From the NCBI GenBank assembly GCA_029204225.1, contig CM055107.1, positions 15,916,809-15,980,808 on the forward strand: 64,000 nucleotides of DNA, in the 5' to 3' direction. Under the pieces are notes generated by a model. That model had not been told where the DNA came from. It saw only the letters and a list, made by a program, of their open reading frames with translations, and ran no database searches. The DNA is from Diphasiastrum complanatum (taxonomy: Eukaryota > Streptophyta > Lycopodiopsida > Lycopodiales > Lycopodiaceae). Below are positions 22,621 to 35,903 of this stretch, piece by piece. The position numbers were made by a program, and so were the translations under genes. The stretch's first letter is position 1, and every line of letters begins with the position of its first letter.

Positions 22621-25600
22621 TTCAATTGACCTTTTAAAATAAAAATACAAAACTTGCTTGTTGGGTTTCTAAAGTCTTAATTCAACTCCACAAACAACTC
22701 ATCAACATTTCTTTTCATTGGAATGTTTTCCATCTAAAATGTTCAATTTTTTTAATACATAAGGTCATTTGGCTTTTCAAATTTAACAAAAGACAAACTA
22801 CCCACAATTGACCATCTTGTCTTTTTACTTCCAAATCACAATCAGTATATATTTCATGTACATTAAGTGTACACGGTCTTAACTACCTCAACAAGCAACT
22901 CACGGTTTTTTCTTGCCAAAGAAATGATACTTCATTGCTTTCAATGTCCAACATGTAGAGCTCCTCATGAGATATTCATATTTGTAGGCTTTGTTGCATT
23001 TTTGCCTTACTGAAAGTGCACTCCTATTGTGGGTTTTTCCCATACAGATCCGACTATCGAAAGTAGGATTTCCAAACCCTAGCTGAATAAGCAAGCTAGA
23101 ATAGTAATTCTGATCGGGAAAAATCCTAGAAGTTCATGATGTCTAAATTGAATGATACTTGTACAATGATGTTATACAATATGTGAATGAAAGACAATGA
23201 TGAATTTGAAATCACAAAATAATTCATAGTAGATAAAAGTGGCGATCTTTACCAAGCTTGGATTCTCTCATAACAATGTCAGATGCCAAGATGCTTTCCC
23301 AAGCCAACACACAAATGTTACAAATTTAACTAATTTGGGCTAAAATACCACAAAATATTTCATACAACTTTGTGAGTTGTCAGCAAGTACACTGATGCAA
23401 ATTTACAAGGACCATCTTTCTTTAGCTTCAATTGTTTATTCTTAAACTGATTTTGATTTAGTTTTGTCCATGGTTACACCAGCAGTCTTGTAACTTATGC
23501 TTCCATAAAATTCATGTTGTGAATTCCACTTGAAAAGTGTTAGGTTGGTTGTTCATATCCGCTATTTTACTTTTGCTAATTTCGATCCCTCATTCTATAG
23601 TATTGGATTATTGCAACCATGTTAAGTGAATGAATCTTGTTGGCTCTAACATCAAAACTATCAAGAACTTTACTCCTTAAATTTGTGTAGTTATTTAAGA
23701 AACATGATAAATAATTATGTATGTCCTAGCATAGAACATGTATTGCCTAGCAATCATAGGTCTTGTACTAACTTTGATTCAAAAGATGTCATGCAATGAA
23801 AGCAAGCGGAGGTGAAACATTATTGATCACTTGATAAATGAAATCTACATTTTGCAACAAGAGATACCGAAATAGTATCACAATCTCAAATTACCAGTCT
23901 CAAGCGATCTTTAGCAATTTCATATGAAAGCCTTGCTTTAACTGTGAAAATTTGTCAACAAGAAGCATAAGCACCAAGCTTGATTCTACTTGAAGACTAC
24001 AATATGCGATGAGCCACAATATCACACTATAACTCCATTACATCACGATATCTTTAAAATTCTATTCAAGCATTTCAAAAGAGCTCTACATATGATCAAG
24101 AAGATGCCAATAACCTTTATTCATGTGCCCATACACATTACATAAGAAAGATCACAATACTAGTTCATGAAGCAATGGCCTCCTCCTCTCTTACTATCTC
24201 TCCACAATACATCAAATGAAAAGATCAATGAAATGAATACTCTCTCTATTCCAATAATAGAAATGAATGGGCTAAGCGAGTTTCCTTCTCAAACAATAGC
24301 CTAATGTGCAAGTTAAATCTCTAGTCCTAGCCTTACATTGTCACCAATGGTCAAGATGAGACATTGGTAATGTAGATTGTAATAACTCGTGTAGCACTCC
24401 GAAGAGGTAACTTGAGGCTGAAGTTTGCACAAGTTATGTTATCTTAAGTTGGCATCACATATTAGCCTAATTTGGCATTTTACATTAGCATGTGCACAAA
24501 CTCCCATAATGTGAACAATATGACATTGGCTTGTCTTAACATTTGCAATATTGACCTAAGTCTTGGCCTAAGTTGCCACTTGCAAATCTCTCACATAAAT
24601 GCATAACAACTTTTAACCCATATTGAGAAAAGGTGTGCAAGGAAATGCAAAAACCTTTATATATATACAGTTGTATTAGGACTCGGAAGGCTAAATTTTG
24701 TTTGAATCTTTTTTACATATTGTGACCACATACCCAAGCTTTTAGATAATATGACTTAGTTGGACTATGTGTTATGTTGGGTAACTAGTTTGGCTATTGG
24801 TCTTGGCGAAACAAGATAGAAAAATAGATGTACATACTTTAAAAAATCTAACCAGTAACTTTGTAATAAATAGCTAAGAATATGTTTAAGGAGAACATTT
24901 CCTTATATAATATTGATGAAGATGAACAATATCAAATAGTTGTGATATCATTTTGTGGTAATGTTATTTTAAATGCTGTTTGTTGGCTTTTGCATTTTGT
25001 AGTAGAAGAAGATTGGAGAGTGATCAAACCAATATTGTTTCATCACTATTGCAGTTTTTCCATGAAACTTTAGATTTCTACATTCCAAAACTCAATCAAA
25101 ATTGTTGCCACAATTTGCATAATCGAACATCTACAATTCACCACTCAATGACCTAAAACGTTATTCATAAACTTGTAGGCACATATAGATGGAAAATTCA
25201 CCTCTTTTTCTTTCATGGATATCTCATAGTGATTGAAGAGAGTCTCATGATTTGTCGGCCAATTTTCTAAGCAGATTTTGAAGAGGCCCAATCGTGTTAT
25301 GAATGACCATAAAAAGAAATATAAAAAAATGCACTTAAATTTCTTGATACTATTCTTCTTCAAGTTTCCTTGTTCATTAGCGATCGAAATTTTACCTATT
25401 ACATTATATCACGTTTAATAATATATCAAGGTCTAAAAGTCACTCTTTGTGGTCATGAATCAGAATGCTTTTCTAGACATAGTGATCAATGATATCTTGA
25501 TTTAAAAAGTGTTTCTTCATCTATCTTTCGACCGTCCATGAGAACCTTCTTTCTATTCTTGAAAAAAGCATAATAACCTTGTAGGGTTTTATGAAAACTT

Positions 25601-26039
25601 GAACTTCTTTAAGAAACTGAAAGTTTGCTCTTACATTTTTCTTTCACCTCTTGATAAGCCACTAGATTCATTAAATTTGAAATATAGAAAAACAAATTAC
25701 ATATAAATAAAAGTGTGAATTATGAATACTATTTTAATTGAAATTGAGAAGTAAAATCTTGGATTTGTTCCATGTGATGTAAGACATTTATAGTATTAGC
25801 GAAATTTTGAGGAAAAAGGAAGAAAATGATTGGTACATAGGACTACCTATTGATAAAAACTAATAAATCACAACATTGATATTATTATTTGAAGAAAAAT
25901 AAAACGAAAAGATCAAAAACAACTGAAAAGCAAAAATACCAAAAATAGTCCTATTTCTAGTTCTGTTGTATGCATTTGAGATCCGGTATGAGATTATCCA
26001 CCCATATCTCCCTGAACTAGATAAATTCGTCAATGTACC
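22621..26039. other. Intergenic stretch, no gene recognised
   Basis: AT-rich DNA with many stops on both strands. I see no host gene, RNA gene or terminal repeats. It probably consists of old transposon DNA beyond recognition, which is inference. Confidence 0.4.
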
Positions 26040-26119
26040 AATCAAACATTACCTGAACCCATTGACGTAGATCCATCCCCGATGGACAATCCTAGGCCAT
26101 TCGTGCCCCACGTAGTCCA

Positions 26120-27285
26120 AATTTTTTCCAAAATCTACCTTCCAAGGTTTGATGGCAATGGAGATCTGCAATGATTTTTACAGATCTACACCCAAGTGTG
26201 TAGAGCCTACGAAGCGGACAGCCCACAAGAGCTGTTAAGATATTTCAATCTGTGCACGCCCGACATTGCAAAAGATTGGTACTTCAATCTTGAGTAGAAC
26301 GAATGAGATGATTGGAACATCTTACATGCTGAGTTCATCACCTGATTCAAAACCACCCGCTTCCTTTCCAATCCATTCCTGCAACTTGGACGAATCCGTA
26401 TGGATAAGAAAAACGAGTCCTTGCGCGATTATATTGAACAAATCAAGAGATTGTGAGGTGGATGTGACCCTGATAGTGTCCTAGATCATAGTGTCTTGAC
26501 ATGGTTCATGGCAAGATTACCCAAGGGAATCAAGCAACAAATGAAGCGAAGAGACAAATACATATCTTTTCAAGCAACCTGTGCCGATGCCATCAAGAGA
26601 GTCGACGATAGTGGCACTAGTTCAGACTCTGATAACTATGACCAGGAATGAAGACATAGAAAAGAACGAAGAGCCAAATGTAAGGATAAGCTTCATGATG
26701 ATGCTTCCACCTCTACATCCAATAGTGTTGATACCATCATATCTGCCTTAGAGAGGTTGCACACGCAGAAGCAACGAGCAGATTAAAAATCTCTCTACCA
26801 ACCTTACCACGACTGTCGATCAGAAGCTGCAAGGTATGCAACCAGGACCTACCCACACCTATCCAACGAGAGAATCCACTTGGTATCAATGCAACCACAC
26901 TGGAAATGAGTGCCCGCAGCTGAGACAGAGGTTAGAGCGATCTGTCTGGTATTGCCATATTTGCAATATGAGCAATCATGATACCAATGAATGTCAGTAT
27001 AACCTCAGAAATCAAGTAGCCCTCGACCAGCACCAAATCCCATCCCATTGGCGCAACGTCAAGGTGCCCTACCTCAACCACCGCCTAGATTGGAATTACT
27101 TTCCATTCCCCCCAACCCAAGGTTTAGGAGTACGAAATCCGCAACCAGCTGCTCAACAGTTGAACATGGTCAAAGTGATTGAAGAACCCTACTACCCTGG
27201 AGAGGAAGCACATGATTCTATTCCAGGTAATCTCATAGACGGAGAGAACAAAGACATAGTGCCAGTCTACGCCAATCTTTAGAGG
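26120..27285 (+). pseudogene. Gypsy-type Gag, broken
   Basis: With frameshifts and stops the reading is FDGNGDLQ, FLQIYTQVCRAYEAD, LCTPDIAKDWYFNL, then NESLRDYIEQIKRL, VLTWFMARLPKGIKQQMKRR. This is the retrotransposon Gag (PF03732-like) pattern. An open frame at 26836-27282 holds the knuckle CHICNMSNHDTNEC (C-x2-C-x4-H-x4-C). Gag forms the virus-like particle in the cytoplasm. At least three interruptions make it non-functional. Confidence 0.7.
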
Positions 27286-28049
27286 TACTAGATTCAGAGC
27301 TCCCATCAAGTGCTACTGATGTGGAGAGAACCATAGAATTGTTGTGCCCTAACAAGCCACAAGGAAACTTCGTACCGCTATGTCGAGATTGCAGGTACGG
27401 ACACCATATCTCACGTGTCCAATGAGAACGGAGAAACAAGGAGAGGTCTCTACCCCTCTGCATTTGATAAGTGTGACAAGAGAGCCCAAGGCATAGACGA
27501 TGCCAATACTCATCCAGACAAGAGCCCAAAAACAAAAAGAGAATGAGCCGTCCAAATCTCTTACCACTGGTCCTGCTAGTGGATCATCTGGTTTCTTATA
27601 CGTAGGAGAATACCCGAATCCCATCGTTGAGCAAGGTAACTTTAGATGCATGAAGGAGTGGGTGAAAGAACCCCAAGCCCTAGATCATGCTAGAGAGACA
27701 GCCCAAGAGCAAAATCAACGTCAGCCTGAAGGCGCGAACAATCGATGGCCGACCGCTTCCCCTCGCTCCCTAGTGAATCCTAGGTTACTACAGCTCATCT
27801 TAAAATCGGACAGAATGCCAATGAGCATTCTAGTTTCAAAGTCCATTTCCATAACAAGGAAGAGAAGAAAGACCACGCCGTTGTCCTAGTCGGGTGAGAA
27901 GTGATGTCAGAATGCCCTTAGGTACCTTACTCAAAACACATCCAACCTTCTAGGAAGATTGAAAACCTACATAGATGGATCAAGCAGTGAGAGACCAGAA
28001 GCGCACCCTACCAATTTGGTGCCAGATGAGGAAGTAGAGAGACCGCAAC

Positions 28050-28430
28050 TAGTCCACCAAGTAGGGGTAGGATGGGAGAAAGATGCTAAGCATGCAACCA
28101 TTTTGATCACACATCGAGGGTTTCGAAAAGAATCAGCCATAGTCGATGGAGGATCTGAGTGAATATCATTTCCTCCACACTTTATCACGAATGAGGCCTT
28201 ACTTGTATGGTAAGTGCTCCTTTTATGATTTGACTAGTTGACCAGTCTAGTGTGAAACCATTAGGCATAGCCAACAAAGTGCATACCAAAGTAGCCAGAA
28301 TTCATTTTAGGCTCGATTTTGTAGTCTTGGACTTGCCTAATTCTCCCCAATCCTATAGTGTCCTGCTAGGTAGACCGTGGCTCAAAATGTCCCAAGCTCT
28401 TCACAATTGGGGACTCACCGGTGCTACATT
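28050..28430 (+). pseudogene. Retropepsin-like remnant of the gypsy fragment
   Basis: Pieces read FRKESAIVDGGSE (decayed active-site strand; the expected D-S-G is D-G-G), then FVVLDLPNSPQSYSVLLGRPWL, the typical C-terminal ILGRPWL block of plant gypsy aspartic proteases. Stops separate the parts. The frame ends abruptly near 28430. Confidence 0.6.
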
Positions 28431-28528
28431 ACTCACCCATAGTACATAACTCGCCAATAGTACATTTCTTGCCATTCCCTGCATAACTCGCCCTCAAATT
28501 TCATCCATCTCTGTACTCGATTCTACCC

Positions 28529-29430
28529 ATGGCAATGAAACGTCGCCTTTCGGGTGCTACTGCCCCTCCTAGCCAAAGAGTCTCTGTCACTCGAAGTGCC
28601 GCCGCACCCAACCATTCTTCCAGCCCATCTACATCCTCGCATACCTCTACCTCACCATTCACATCCCAACAGACCGGATCCACCTCTTCATCCTCCCCAA
28701 TCTCATCCATGTCCCCTAGTCGAGAAGAGGGACAAACTGACCTTCTACTCATGCTGCACAAGCACCATCTCAGTACACCATCCTACCACTACTAACAGAG
28801 CAAGAGATTGTCACTCTTTGCACTGACGATTGCCTCGTAGTCTTGATTGTTGCAGGCCTCCATGACATGCAAGTACCCATTTTCCAAGACCTTGCTCTAG
28901 TCTAGCAAGCGTTTTTCACTTTCGCCACCAACACCTTTATCGTAACCTACAAAGAATAGGACCATGCGATCCCCCTTGATCCGCAGCTGATTTCAATAGC
29001 CCTCACTCTTTCGCACTCCGACCACCTACTAGCCACCCGCACGCTCACCAAATTCAACATATCTGTCTTTCTTAATCCAGACCAAGATGACATTAAAACC
29101 AAAACCAACGACGAGTACCTGTTTTCGAGACTCAGGAATTCACATCTTTGTGACACGATAAATTTTTTATCTGCCACCATCATTGTTAGTTCCCACGGTC
29201 CCCTCTGTGTGTCCAAGCAGATCATTGTCATGACGACGATGATGAGAGGACCAAAAATTGTTTATGATTGGGCCTCGTTTCTTGTAATGGAGTTACAAGC
29301 TGCTTTCAAGCGCCCCTTAAGGATCACCTACGGTGGTCTTATCGCCGTCATCGCCTACATGCATCTAGAGCATCTAGGTGTAAGAATGCCCTCACCCTCC
29401 ACTCCATCTGCCAGCCTATTCTCATAGGAT
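28529..29430 (+). pseudogene. Transposon-associated ORF of uncertain family, broken
   Basis: Starts with an 88-codon Ser/Pro/Thr-rich frame (28529-28795), then continues in other frames with EQEIVTLCTDDCLVVLIVAGLHDMQVPIFQDLAL, LFSRLRNSHLCDTINFLSATI and an open stretch ending VMELQAAFKRPLRITYGG...MHLEHLGV. The low-complexity head followed by this kind of domain recalls Gag-like 'plant transposon protein' ORFs, but I do not recognise it with confidence. It lies immediately inside the CACTA terminus at 30121, so it may be cargo or an ORF of that element. Confidence 0.35.
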
Positions 29431-29724
29431 CCACTTGCGCGATTGTTGGTAGGCCAACAATCATCTGCCTTCACCTCCTCTCCTATGCCATCCACTCAAA
29501 CACACACCAGTCCCATCCGCTCCTCTCCCATGATCCAGATCACATCCCCTATGCATAGAACTGTTTGTCCAATTATATCTTCCCTTGTTTTCACCACTGT
29601 CGCAACTTCCACGGTCCCCACTATCACCACTCTTGCCATCGCCACCTCTTCTCCCCTCTTTGTCTCTATTCCGTCTGTACATAAAAATCCATTGGACATT
29701 TTTAGAGTTAACATACATCGAAAT

Positions 29725-30121
29725 CTGACGTCCCCTTTGGATGTCCGAATCCGACATCCATTTACACGTCGCCCAGACACCCATTTTTTGAGAAGTTTTT
29801 CTAATTTTTGGTAGAACAGACGTCGAACTCCGACATCGGAATCCGACGTCCATGTCAAATATCCCATGTAGGACTTGGACGTTGGATTTCGACGTCCACG
29901 TCGGACATCAGAATCTGACGTCCACATCACTCCAGACGTCCGACTTCCTGTTGAGGTCCCCGAGAGGTCGGCAAGCAATGGTTGTCGGATTTCGACATCT
30001 TTTATAGATGTCATAATTTGACATTTTTATTGCGACTTGTTTTGTGATGCTCGTGACAAACAAAAAAAAAATTAAACTCGCCATTTGCAAAACATGTCGC
30101 AAATTGCGGCAGGTGTTGTAG
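29725..30121 (-). mobile_element. One terminus of a CACTA (En/Spm-type) DNA transposon
   Basis: The outermost bases, read inward on the minus strand from 30121, are CACTACAACACCTGCCGC, the hallmark CACTA terminal inverted repeat. Just inside, 29725-30010 is packed with TCCGACGTCC-like motifs in both orientations, the kind of subterminal repeats that bind CACTA transposase. The boundary is sharp: from 30122 onward the sequence is a copia protease/gag frame. The opposite terminus and the transposase were not found, so this is a partial or highly diverged copy. Confidence 0.7.
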
Positions 30122-30780
30122 TGAATCCCTTTGATTTCACACCACCATCATTGGCCATGTAGATCACCTTCTTGTCACCTTCAAATGCCATCAATGATGA
30201 ATAATACTCCTCACAATATGTCATATGTGATGCAGCTGCACTATCAATCCACCAAGGATCAATACCTCCATGATTAGCCAACAAACAATATGACATAACA
30301 AAAGCATCATTTGAATTTTGTTCATCAACACCATCTTCATCAAGAGTTAGATTGGTTTACTTCTCACCTCATCTCTCTTCTTCTTGAAGCAGTCACTAGC
30401 AAATTGTCCATTGAATCCACAATAGAAACATTTTAGCTTGGATCTATGTTTCTTCTAGCCAACAAAAGTAGAAGGCTCACCTTGATCTTGACCTTTTTGG
30501 CCATTTTCTTTTGCCTTGCCCTTGAACTTGCCTTTTGAGAACACAACTTCCTTTTCTCCAACTTGAGATGTAGAAGATGATCCTCCTCTTGCTTGGAGTC
30601 TAAACTCTTCATCCACCAAGACCTCTTGTAAGTCCTCCATACTTGGAAATGTCTTTTGAATAGCAAAACTTTTTACTAGGTAGATCCTGGTTGTTTTCAT
30701 CAAATTAGATATTGTAGTGTCAGTAGTGGCACCATAAAAATGCCAATAAGCATTGTTAGGTGTCACTTTCTCACCGCCGA
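30122..30780 (-). pseudogene. Copia gag C-terminus and protease start, cut by the CACTA end
   Basis: On the minus strand, from right to left: KTFPSMEDLQEVLVDEE and KGKFKGKAKENGQKG (basic Gag tail), then KCFYCGFNGQFASDC (knuckle with Gln where His is expected), then WWIDSAAASHMTYCEEYYSSL (copia protease active-site region, Asp kept), FEGDKKVIYMANDGGVKSKGF. The frame stops being copia exactly at 30122, the CACTA boundary. Several stops are present. Confidence 0.75.
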
Positions 30781-32000
30781 TCCGTTAAAGTTAATTTTTT
30801 GGACCGACGTGTGGTGATTTTCTTTTTTTAGCTGATTCGATAAATTTCATAAAGTAAATGGTTCTAGATCAAAATTGGATTGAAGAAGCAAATAAATCTA
30901 TCATGTCTTGGTTGACCAAGTATAGGATTGAAAGCAAGTACAATATATACCAATAAATAAGATTTACGTCAAGAAACAGAGATGAAAAGACTACACAAAA
31001 TGGGTTGAAGCACCAATGTCCAAAAACTCAATTATCTCAATGTAAGCACAAAGATCAATTGTGGAATCTTACAAATTAGCTTGGGTATGATGTTAAGGTG
31101 TCTATCACTTTGGTTTATACATAAATCTAACATCCATAATTCCAAATTGATGGCAATAATGACTTTTAGGCGAGTCACAAATTATCCACTTTCTACTACC
31201 TTGAATTCTTCTATTTTGGAAGAACTTGACTTTTATTTTTGAGTCCCTATATTCTAGCTCACAAGAAAAGGTATTCTATGCTCTTAATAATGATTTAACA
31301 CCATCAGAACCTATTTATGACACATGAGGCTCGTGGTATTTTATAAATGGTACCAATGACCAAAAATTACATAGCTAAAATTTATAGATTTTCACATGAC
31401 TCTGGATTGGCTCTGTCACATGGGTGGTATTTGTCATTCCATGGTGTGCATGTCTCTTATGGAGGTCAATTTAGTTTCATTATTGGCTAGGCTAGGTCTA
31501 TTAGGAGTAATTGAGTTGAGACTAGCTTAAGTTAATTGGTATAAGATCTTGGGTTGAGAAACACCTTAGAGATAGGGATGTGACTTCAAGTCTAGGACTT
31601 GTGCCTAGTTATAGAACCACTACAATGAACATGCATGGGGAGTTACCGCTTGATAAACACTCCTAGAAATATCGGTTTGGCTATAACTTCAAAAGACTAG
31701 ATTTGAACATTATTCATTGATGTGAGGCTTGGATATGGGATGTTGAGCATGTGGATCCCCAACATTTATGTGAAGCAAGTCGGTGAGTGAGTTCAGCTTT
31801 GTTGGCATGAGACACCATAACTACTACCTAAGAGAGAGATACATATTATTTTTTATGGGATAACTCTTACCACAATAGTGAGCATCTATGGTTGGGCTTG
31901 TTGAGCCACATGTCCTTATGCTTGATGTTTGGTTATTTAATCATGGGTATTGTTATCATCATATTTGTCTGAGATATAACATAGTGTATATTGTATATAA
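30781..32000. other. Intergenic stretch, no gene recognised
   Basis: May include the decayed N-terminal gag or leader of the copia relic to its left, but I see no motif to support that. Confidence 0.35.
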
Positions 32001-32805
32001 TGTCAGAAATTGAGTGGTGGCTCGAGATCAGAGTGTGTTTAGATCGAATGATCTGTTGGATGTCCAAGATCGAAATATGGATTGATTCACTCAAATAAAA
32101 ACTCGAGCTACTGGTAGTGGAAGATGAATCATGAGCTATGGCTTTTGGATCTGTAGAGTGTTAGAATGGTAGCAAGATTCAAGATGAATCAATCAATATA
32201 CTAAAGTGAGAACAAATCAGACGTGTGGACAAAATTGCACTCTTTAATTAACATAAAAAATGATCTAGGAAGATTAGAATACATGAGTGTGAAGTGTGCG
32301 AGTCTGTATGCGATGAGAATGAAAAAATGCTTCACGGCTGATCAATTTTTTTTTTAGAGTCTACTTGTTATATTCTAATTGATCTGATATATACACAATA
32401 TGATGATCATTGCAGATCAATCTATCAATACTAAGAAGTATAATTGACATCTACATAGTTTTCTTAATCCGTCCTATATTAGGTGACTGCTGTTGTGAAC
32501 AATAAATCTATTTACAAGGTTGATGAACTTTCGACATTGTCCTTTCAATTGCGACATAGGTTGGAACGATTGATAGTATTGGAATAGCATGTGGGTTGAT
32601 ATCAAAATCTGAATCGAAGTAGTGCTGAGGGTCGAAATACAATAGATCCATTGACCTAGGTCAAGATCGAAATACATTTCGATTTGAGAATGGACTTCGA
32701 TCTTCTGAGTATAACTTTGATTGGTCTAGAAATTTCTTTTAAGTATATACAGATTCGGGATGCTCATTGCCAAGTGGATGTAGACTTGAGCATTGAAATC
32801 CAACA
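32001..32805 (-). repeat. LTR of a minus-strand copia half (3' LTR)
   Basis: On the minus strand it starts TGTTGGATTTCAATGCTC at 32805 and ends near 32001. It is preceded on that strand by the purine tract AAGGGGGAA (32806-32815) and by an RNase H frame, so it is the 3' LTR. It is an inverted, clearly homologous copy of 35074-35903. Confidence 0.85.
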
Positions 32806-34800
32806 TTCCCCCTTAAGGTGGATCCTGAAAATTTTTGACTTTTAGATTTAGAGCATTGTTAAATTTGATATGATGGTCCTTGGATAGTGTTTTGGTGAAG
32901 TAATCCACTGCCATAGAATCTATCCTGTAGTAAACTAGTGAAAATTCCTTTCCTTGCTCTGCACATTTTCTCTGAGGTAGTGATACCCAATTTTGATATG
33001 CTTACTGCGAGAATGAAATAGTGGATTCAGGGACAATGCAATAGTGCTTTGATTATCACAATATAGAGCTGTGAGTCGTTGTTGAGCAAGGTCGACATCT
33101 GCAGGTAGATTTCTCAGCCAAATTGTCTCTTTGGTAGCATTCGTGGTAGCTATGTATTTTGATTCAGTCGATGATAATGCCATTGATGTCTATTTTTGGT
33201 TGTTCCATGACATTGGGCTTTGATTGAATAGAAATACAAAGCCAAAAGTCGACCTTCTGGTATCAATACCTCCTGTATCCTTCAAAAATATTGGTAGATT
33301 GGCTGCCTCCATATCAAAGGCATAGATCTTTGGTAGCTTGAACATATTTCAAGACTTTCAAAAGCGCTTTCCAGTGTGTTGCCCCTAGATTAGATAGGAA
33401 CTGACTCAATGAACTGATGGAGCATGCTAGATCAGGTGTGTAGTGCAGTGTAGTGCATATCATACATCAATGAGTCAATTATGAAGTGAAATGGATAATC
33501 AATTTTTTGCTAGTGTCATCTAGCATCTTCCTCAATTAAGTAGGGATTTGAGAGTATGCTATACATCCAAAAACTCGAATACGATTGAATGAAGGTTTTG
33601 ACCCTATCCATACCTCATGAAGCATTTTGTTGTCCAGAGTTTTTGTAATGAATCAATTCTGTAGATAAGCAATAGTCGATATGGCTTCTGCCCAAAATTT
33701 ATTAGGAAGAGAGGCATGGGCCAACATGCACTTGGCATTCTCAATCAGAGTCCAATTCTTCCTTTCAACTATGCCATGGGACTAAGGTGAATAGCTAGTT
33801 TGCAAAAGTCTTTGAATTCAATAGAAATAAATTCTACCCCTCCATCAGTACGCAGAGCCTTGATTTTTCTTTGGGTCTGATTTTCAACAGATGCTTTGAA
33901 CTATTTGAAAAACTTGAATGCTTTGAATTTATTCTCTAGAAAATAAGTGATAGTTCTTCTAGAAAAATCATTAATAAAAGCTAGAAAGTAAATGGCTCCC
34001 CCTGTAGAAGAGGTTTGCATAGAACCACAAATGTCACTATGTACAAGATCTAGTAAGCCTTTGAAAAATGAGCAGAATCGGAATGGAATGGACTTCTAGC
34101 ATGCTTGCTGATAATATAGCTTCACAATGAGAAGTCGATTTGCTAATGGGAGACGGACCTTGTACTAAATGCAGAGTTGACATTTGTTGGATACTATTTA
34201 GATTCAAATGGCCTAATTTGACATTCCATAACATATCAATCAATCCAGAAGTTGAAGAATAAATAGCCTGACTATTGTAGAATAACAATGGCTTAACTTG
34301 TAGAGGTAGCCACACCTCCTACCGAAAACTAAAACTTTCCTAGATTTGTCAAGAATAGTGCAACCTTCTATATCAAGTTCGATCCTATGACTAGAATCAA
34401 CGATCCTACTAATTGAGAGCATAATTTTGGTAAGATTCGAAACATGAAGAACCTTCAAATTTGTTTTTACATCACCTTTCTGAAATTCGAGCCTGACAAT
34501 TCCTTCACCCTTGATGCTATGAGATGAGTTGTCTTCCAATCGCACAACTCTAGGATGGATGAGTGACTTGCAGTCTTGGAACCAGTCAAGGAGGTGAGTC
34601 ATATGCTATGTTGCTCTCGAGTCAAGTACTAAGAATCAATATCCTGGAGTTCTCCAACTTTGGTCATAAAGGCTGCTTCATCTTCCTCTTGAGGTTGGGT
34701 TGAGTGAATGGTGGTTGCAACATTTGCTTGTTGTTGGAATCGCTTCTTCTTCTTATCAATATCTTATCAATATCACATCTAAGAGAACAAGCACATGGAA
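32806..34800 (-). pseudogene. Copia pol remnant (gag end, protease, integrase, RNase H; RT missing)
   Basis: On the minus strand, right to left: a Gag tail near 34790-34620; protease and pre-integrase (LKVLHVSNLTKIMLSISRIVD, then LWNVKLGHLNLNSIQQM) at about 34600-34100; integrase core KALRTDGGVEFIS at about 33880-33830; and RNase H, an intact 82-codon stretch MALSSTESKYIATTNATKE...YCDNQSTIALSLNPLFHSRSKHI, at 33183-32935. The space between integrase and RNase H is too short for an RT, so that domain has been deleted. Stops occur throughout. Confidence 0.8.
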
Positions 34801-35073
34801 CTTACTATACAGACAATGACAAGAAAATTTGAGACTTGTTAAAGTAAAGATATGTGCTTTCAGGTTTTAGTCCAGTGTCATTCTAGACGTGTGCATGTTT
34901 AGCTTTGACACGATAAGCTATCATAATGATTCTCTCAAATATGGCATGTTGATTTTGGGTGAGTATTGAGTATTAGTTTGATACTTCTACTTGCAATACC
35001 ATTTAATCACAGTCATTTAGATCACCCATCTTTCTATTGCACCAAGAGTTAGTCTAAAATAACTTCAATTTAT
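34801..35073. other. Junction between the inverted copia halves
   Basis: About 270 bases with no recognisable coding or repeat content between the minus-strand gag end and the plus-strand LTR. Confidence 0.4.
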
Positions 35074-35903
35074 TGTTGGATTTCAATGCTCAGGTCTAAA
35101 TCCACTTCGTAATGAGCATCATGAATCTGTATATACTTAGAAGAAACTCCCAGACAAATCAAAGTTATACTCAGAAGATCGAAGTCCATTCTCGAAATGT
35201 ATTTCGATCTTGACTTGGGTCGATGGATCTATTGTATTTCAACCCTCAGCACTACTTCGACCCAACATCGATATTGACCCAGCACTAATTCTGACCCAAC
35301 ATCAATGTCGACCCACATGCTATTCCAATAATGTCAACCATTCACAATCAAAAGGAAAATGTTGACATTTTGTCAACTTTGTACATAGATTTACTGTTGA
35401 CAACGACGACTACGTAATGTAGGATGGATTAAGTAAATTAAGTAGATATCAGTTATACTTCTTAGTATTGATAGATTGATCTGCAATGATCATCATATTG
35501 TGTATATATCAGATTAATTAGAATATAGCAAGTAGAATTTAAAATATGTTATTTTTAATGATCAATAGTGAAGCATTTTTCCATTCTCAACGCATATAGA
35601 CTTGCATGCTTCACACTCATGTACTCTGATCTTCCTAGATCAATTTTTGTGTTAATCAAAGAGTGCAATTATGTCCACACATTTGATTTGTTCTTGAATT
35701 AGTGTACTGATTGATTCATCTTGAATGTTGTTGCTATTCTGACACACTATAGATCCACAAGCTACAACTCGCAATTCTTCTTCCGCTGCTAGTAGCTTGA
35801 GTTTCTATCGTGAGTGAATCGATCTAGATTTTGATTCTGGACATCTAACAGATCATTCAATCTAAACACACTCTAATCTCGAGCCACCACTCGATTTCCA
35901 ACA
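35074..35903 (+). repeat. LTR of a plus-strand copia half (5' LTR)
   Basis: Starts TGTTGGATTTCAATGCTC and ends TTTCCAACA. Followed directly by TGGTATTAGTAATCGAC, a decayed form of the TGGTATCAGAGC primer site, so it is a 5' LTR. Inverted relative to its homologue at 32001-32805. Confidence 0.85.

Larger units (their letters stand above)
26040..28430 (+). mobile_element. Degenerate gypsy-type fragment (gag and protease)
   Basis: Successive broken frames give a gypsy-type Gag core, a zinc knuckle and a retropepsin-like end. No RT, integrase or LTR is recognisable. The right limit near 28430 coincides with the start of unrelated sequence. The Gag is similar in layout to that of the element at 45.1-46.2 kb. 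Confidence 0.7.
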
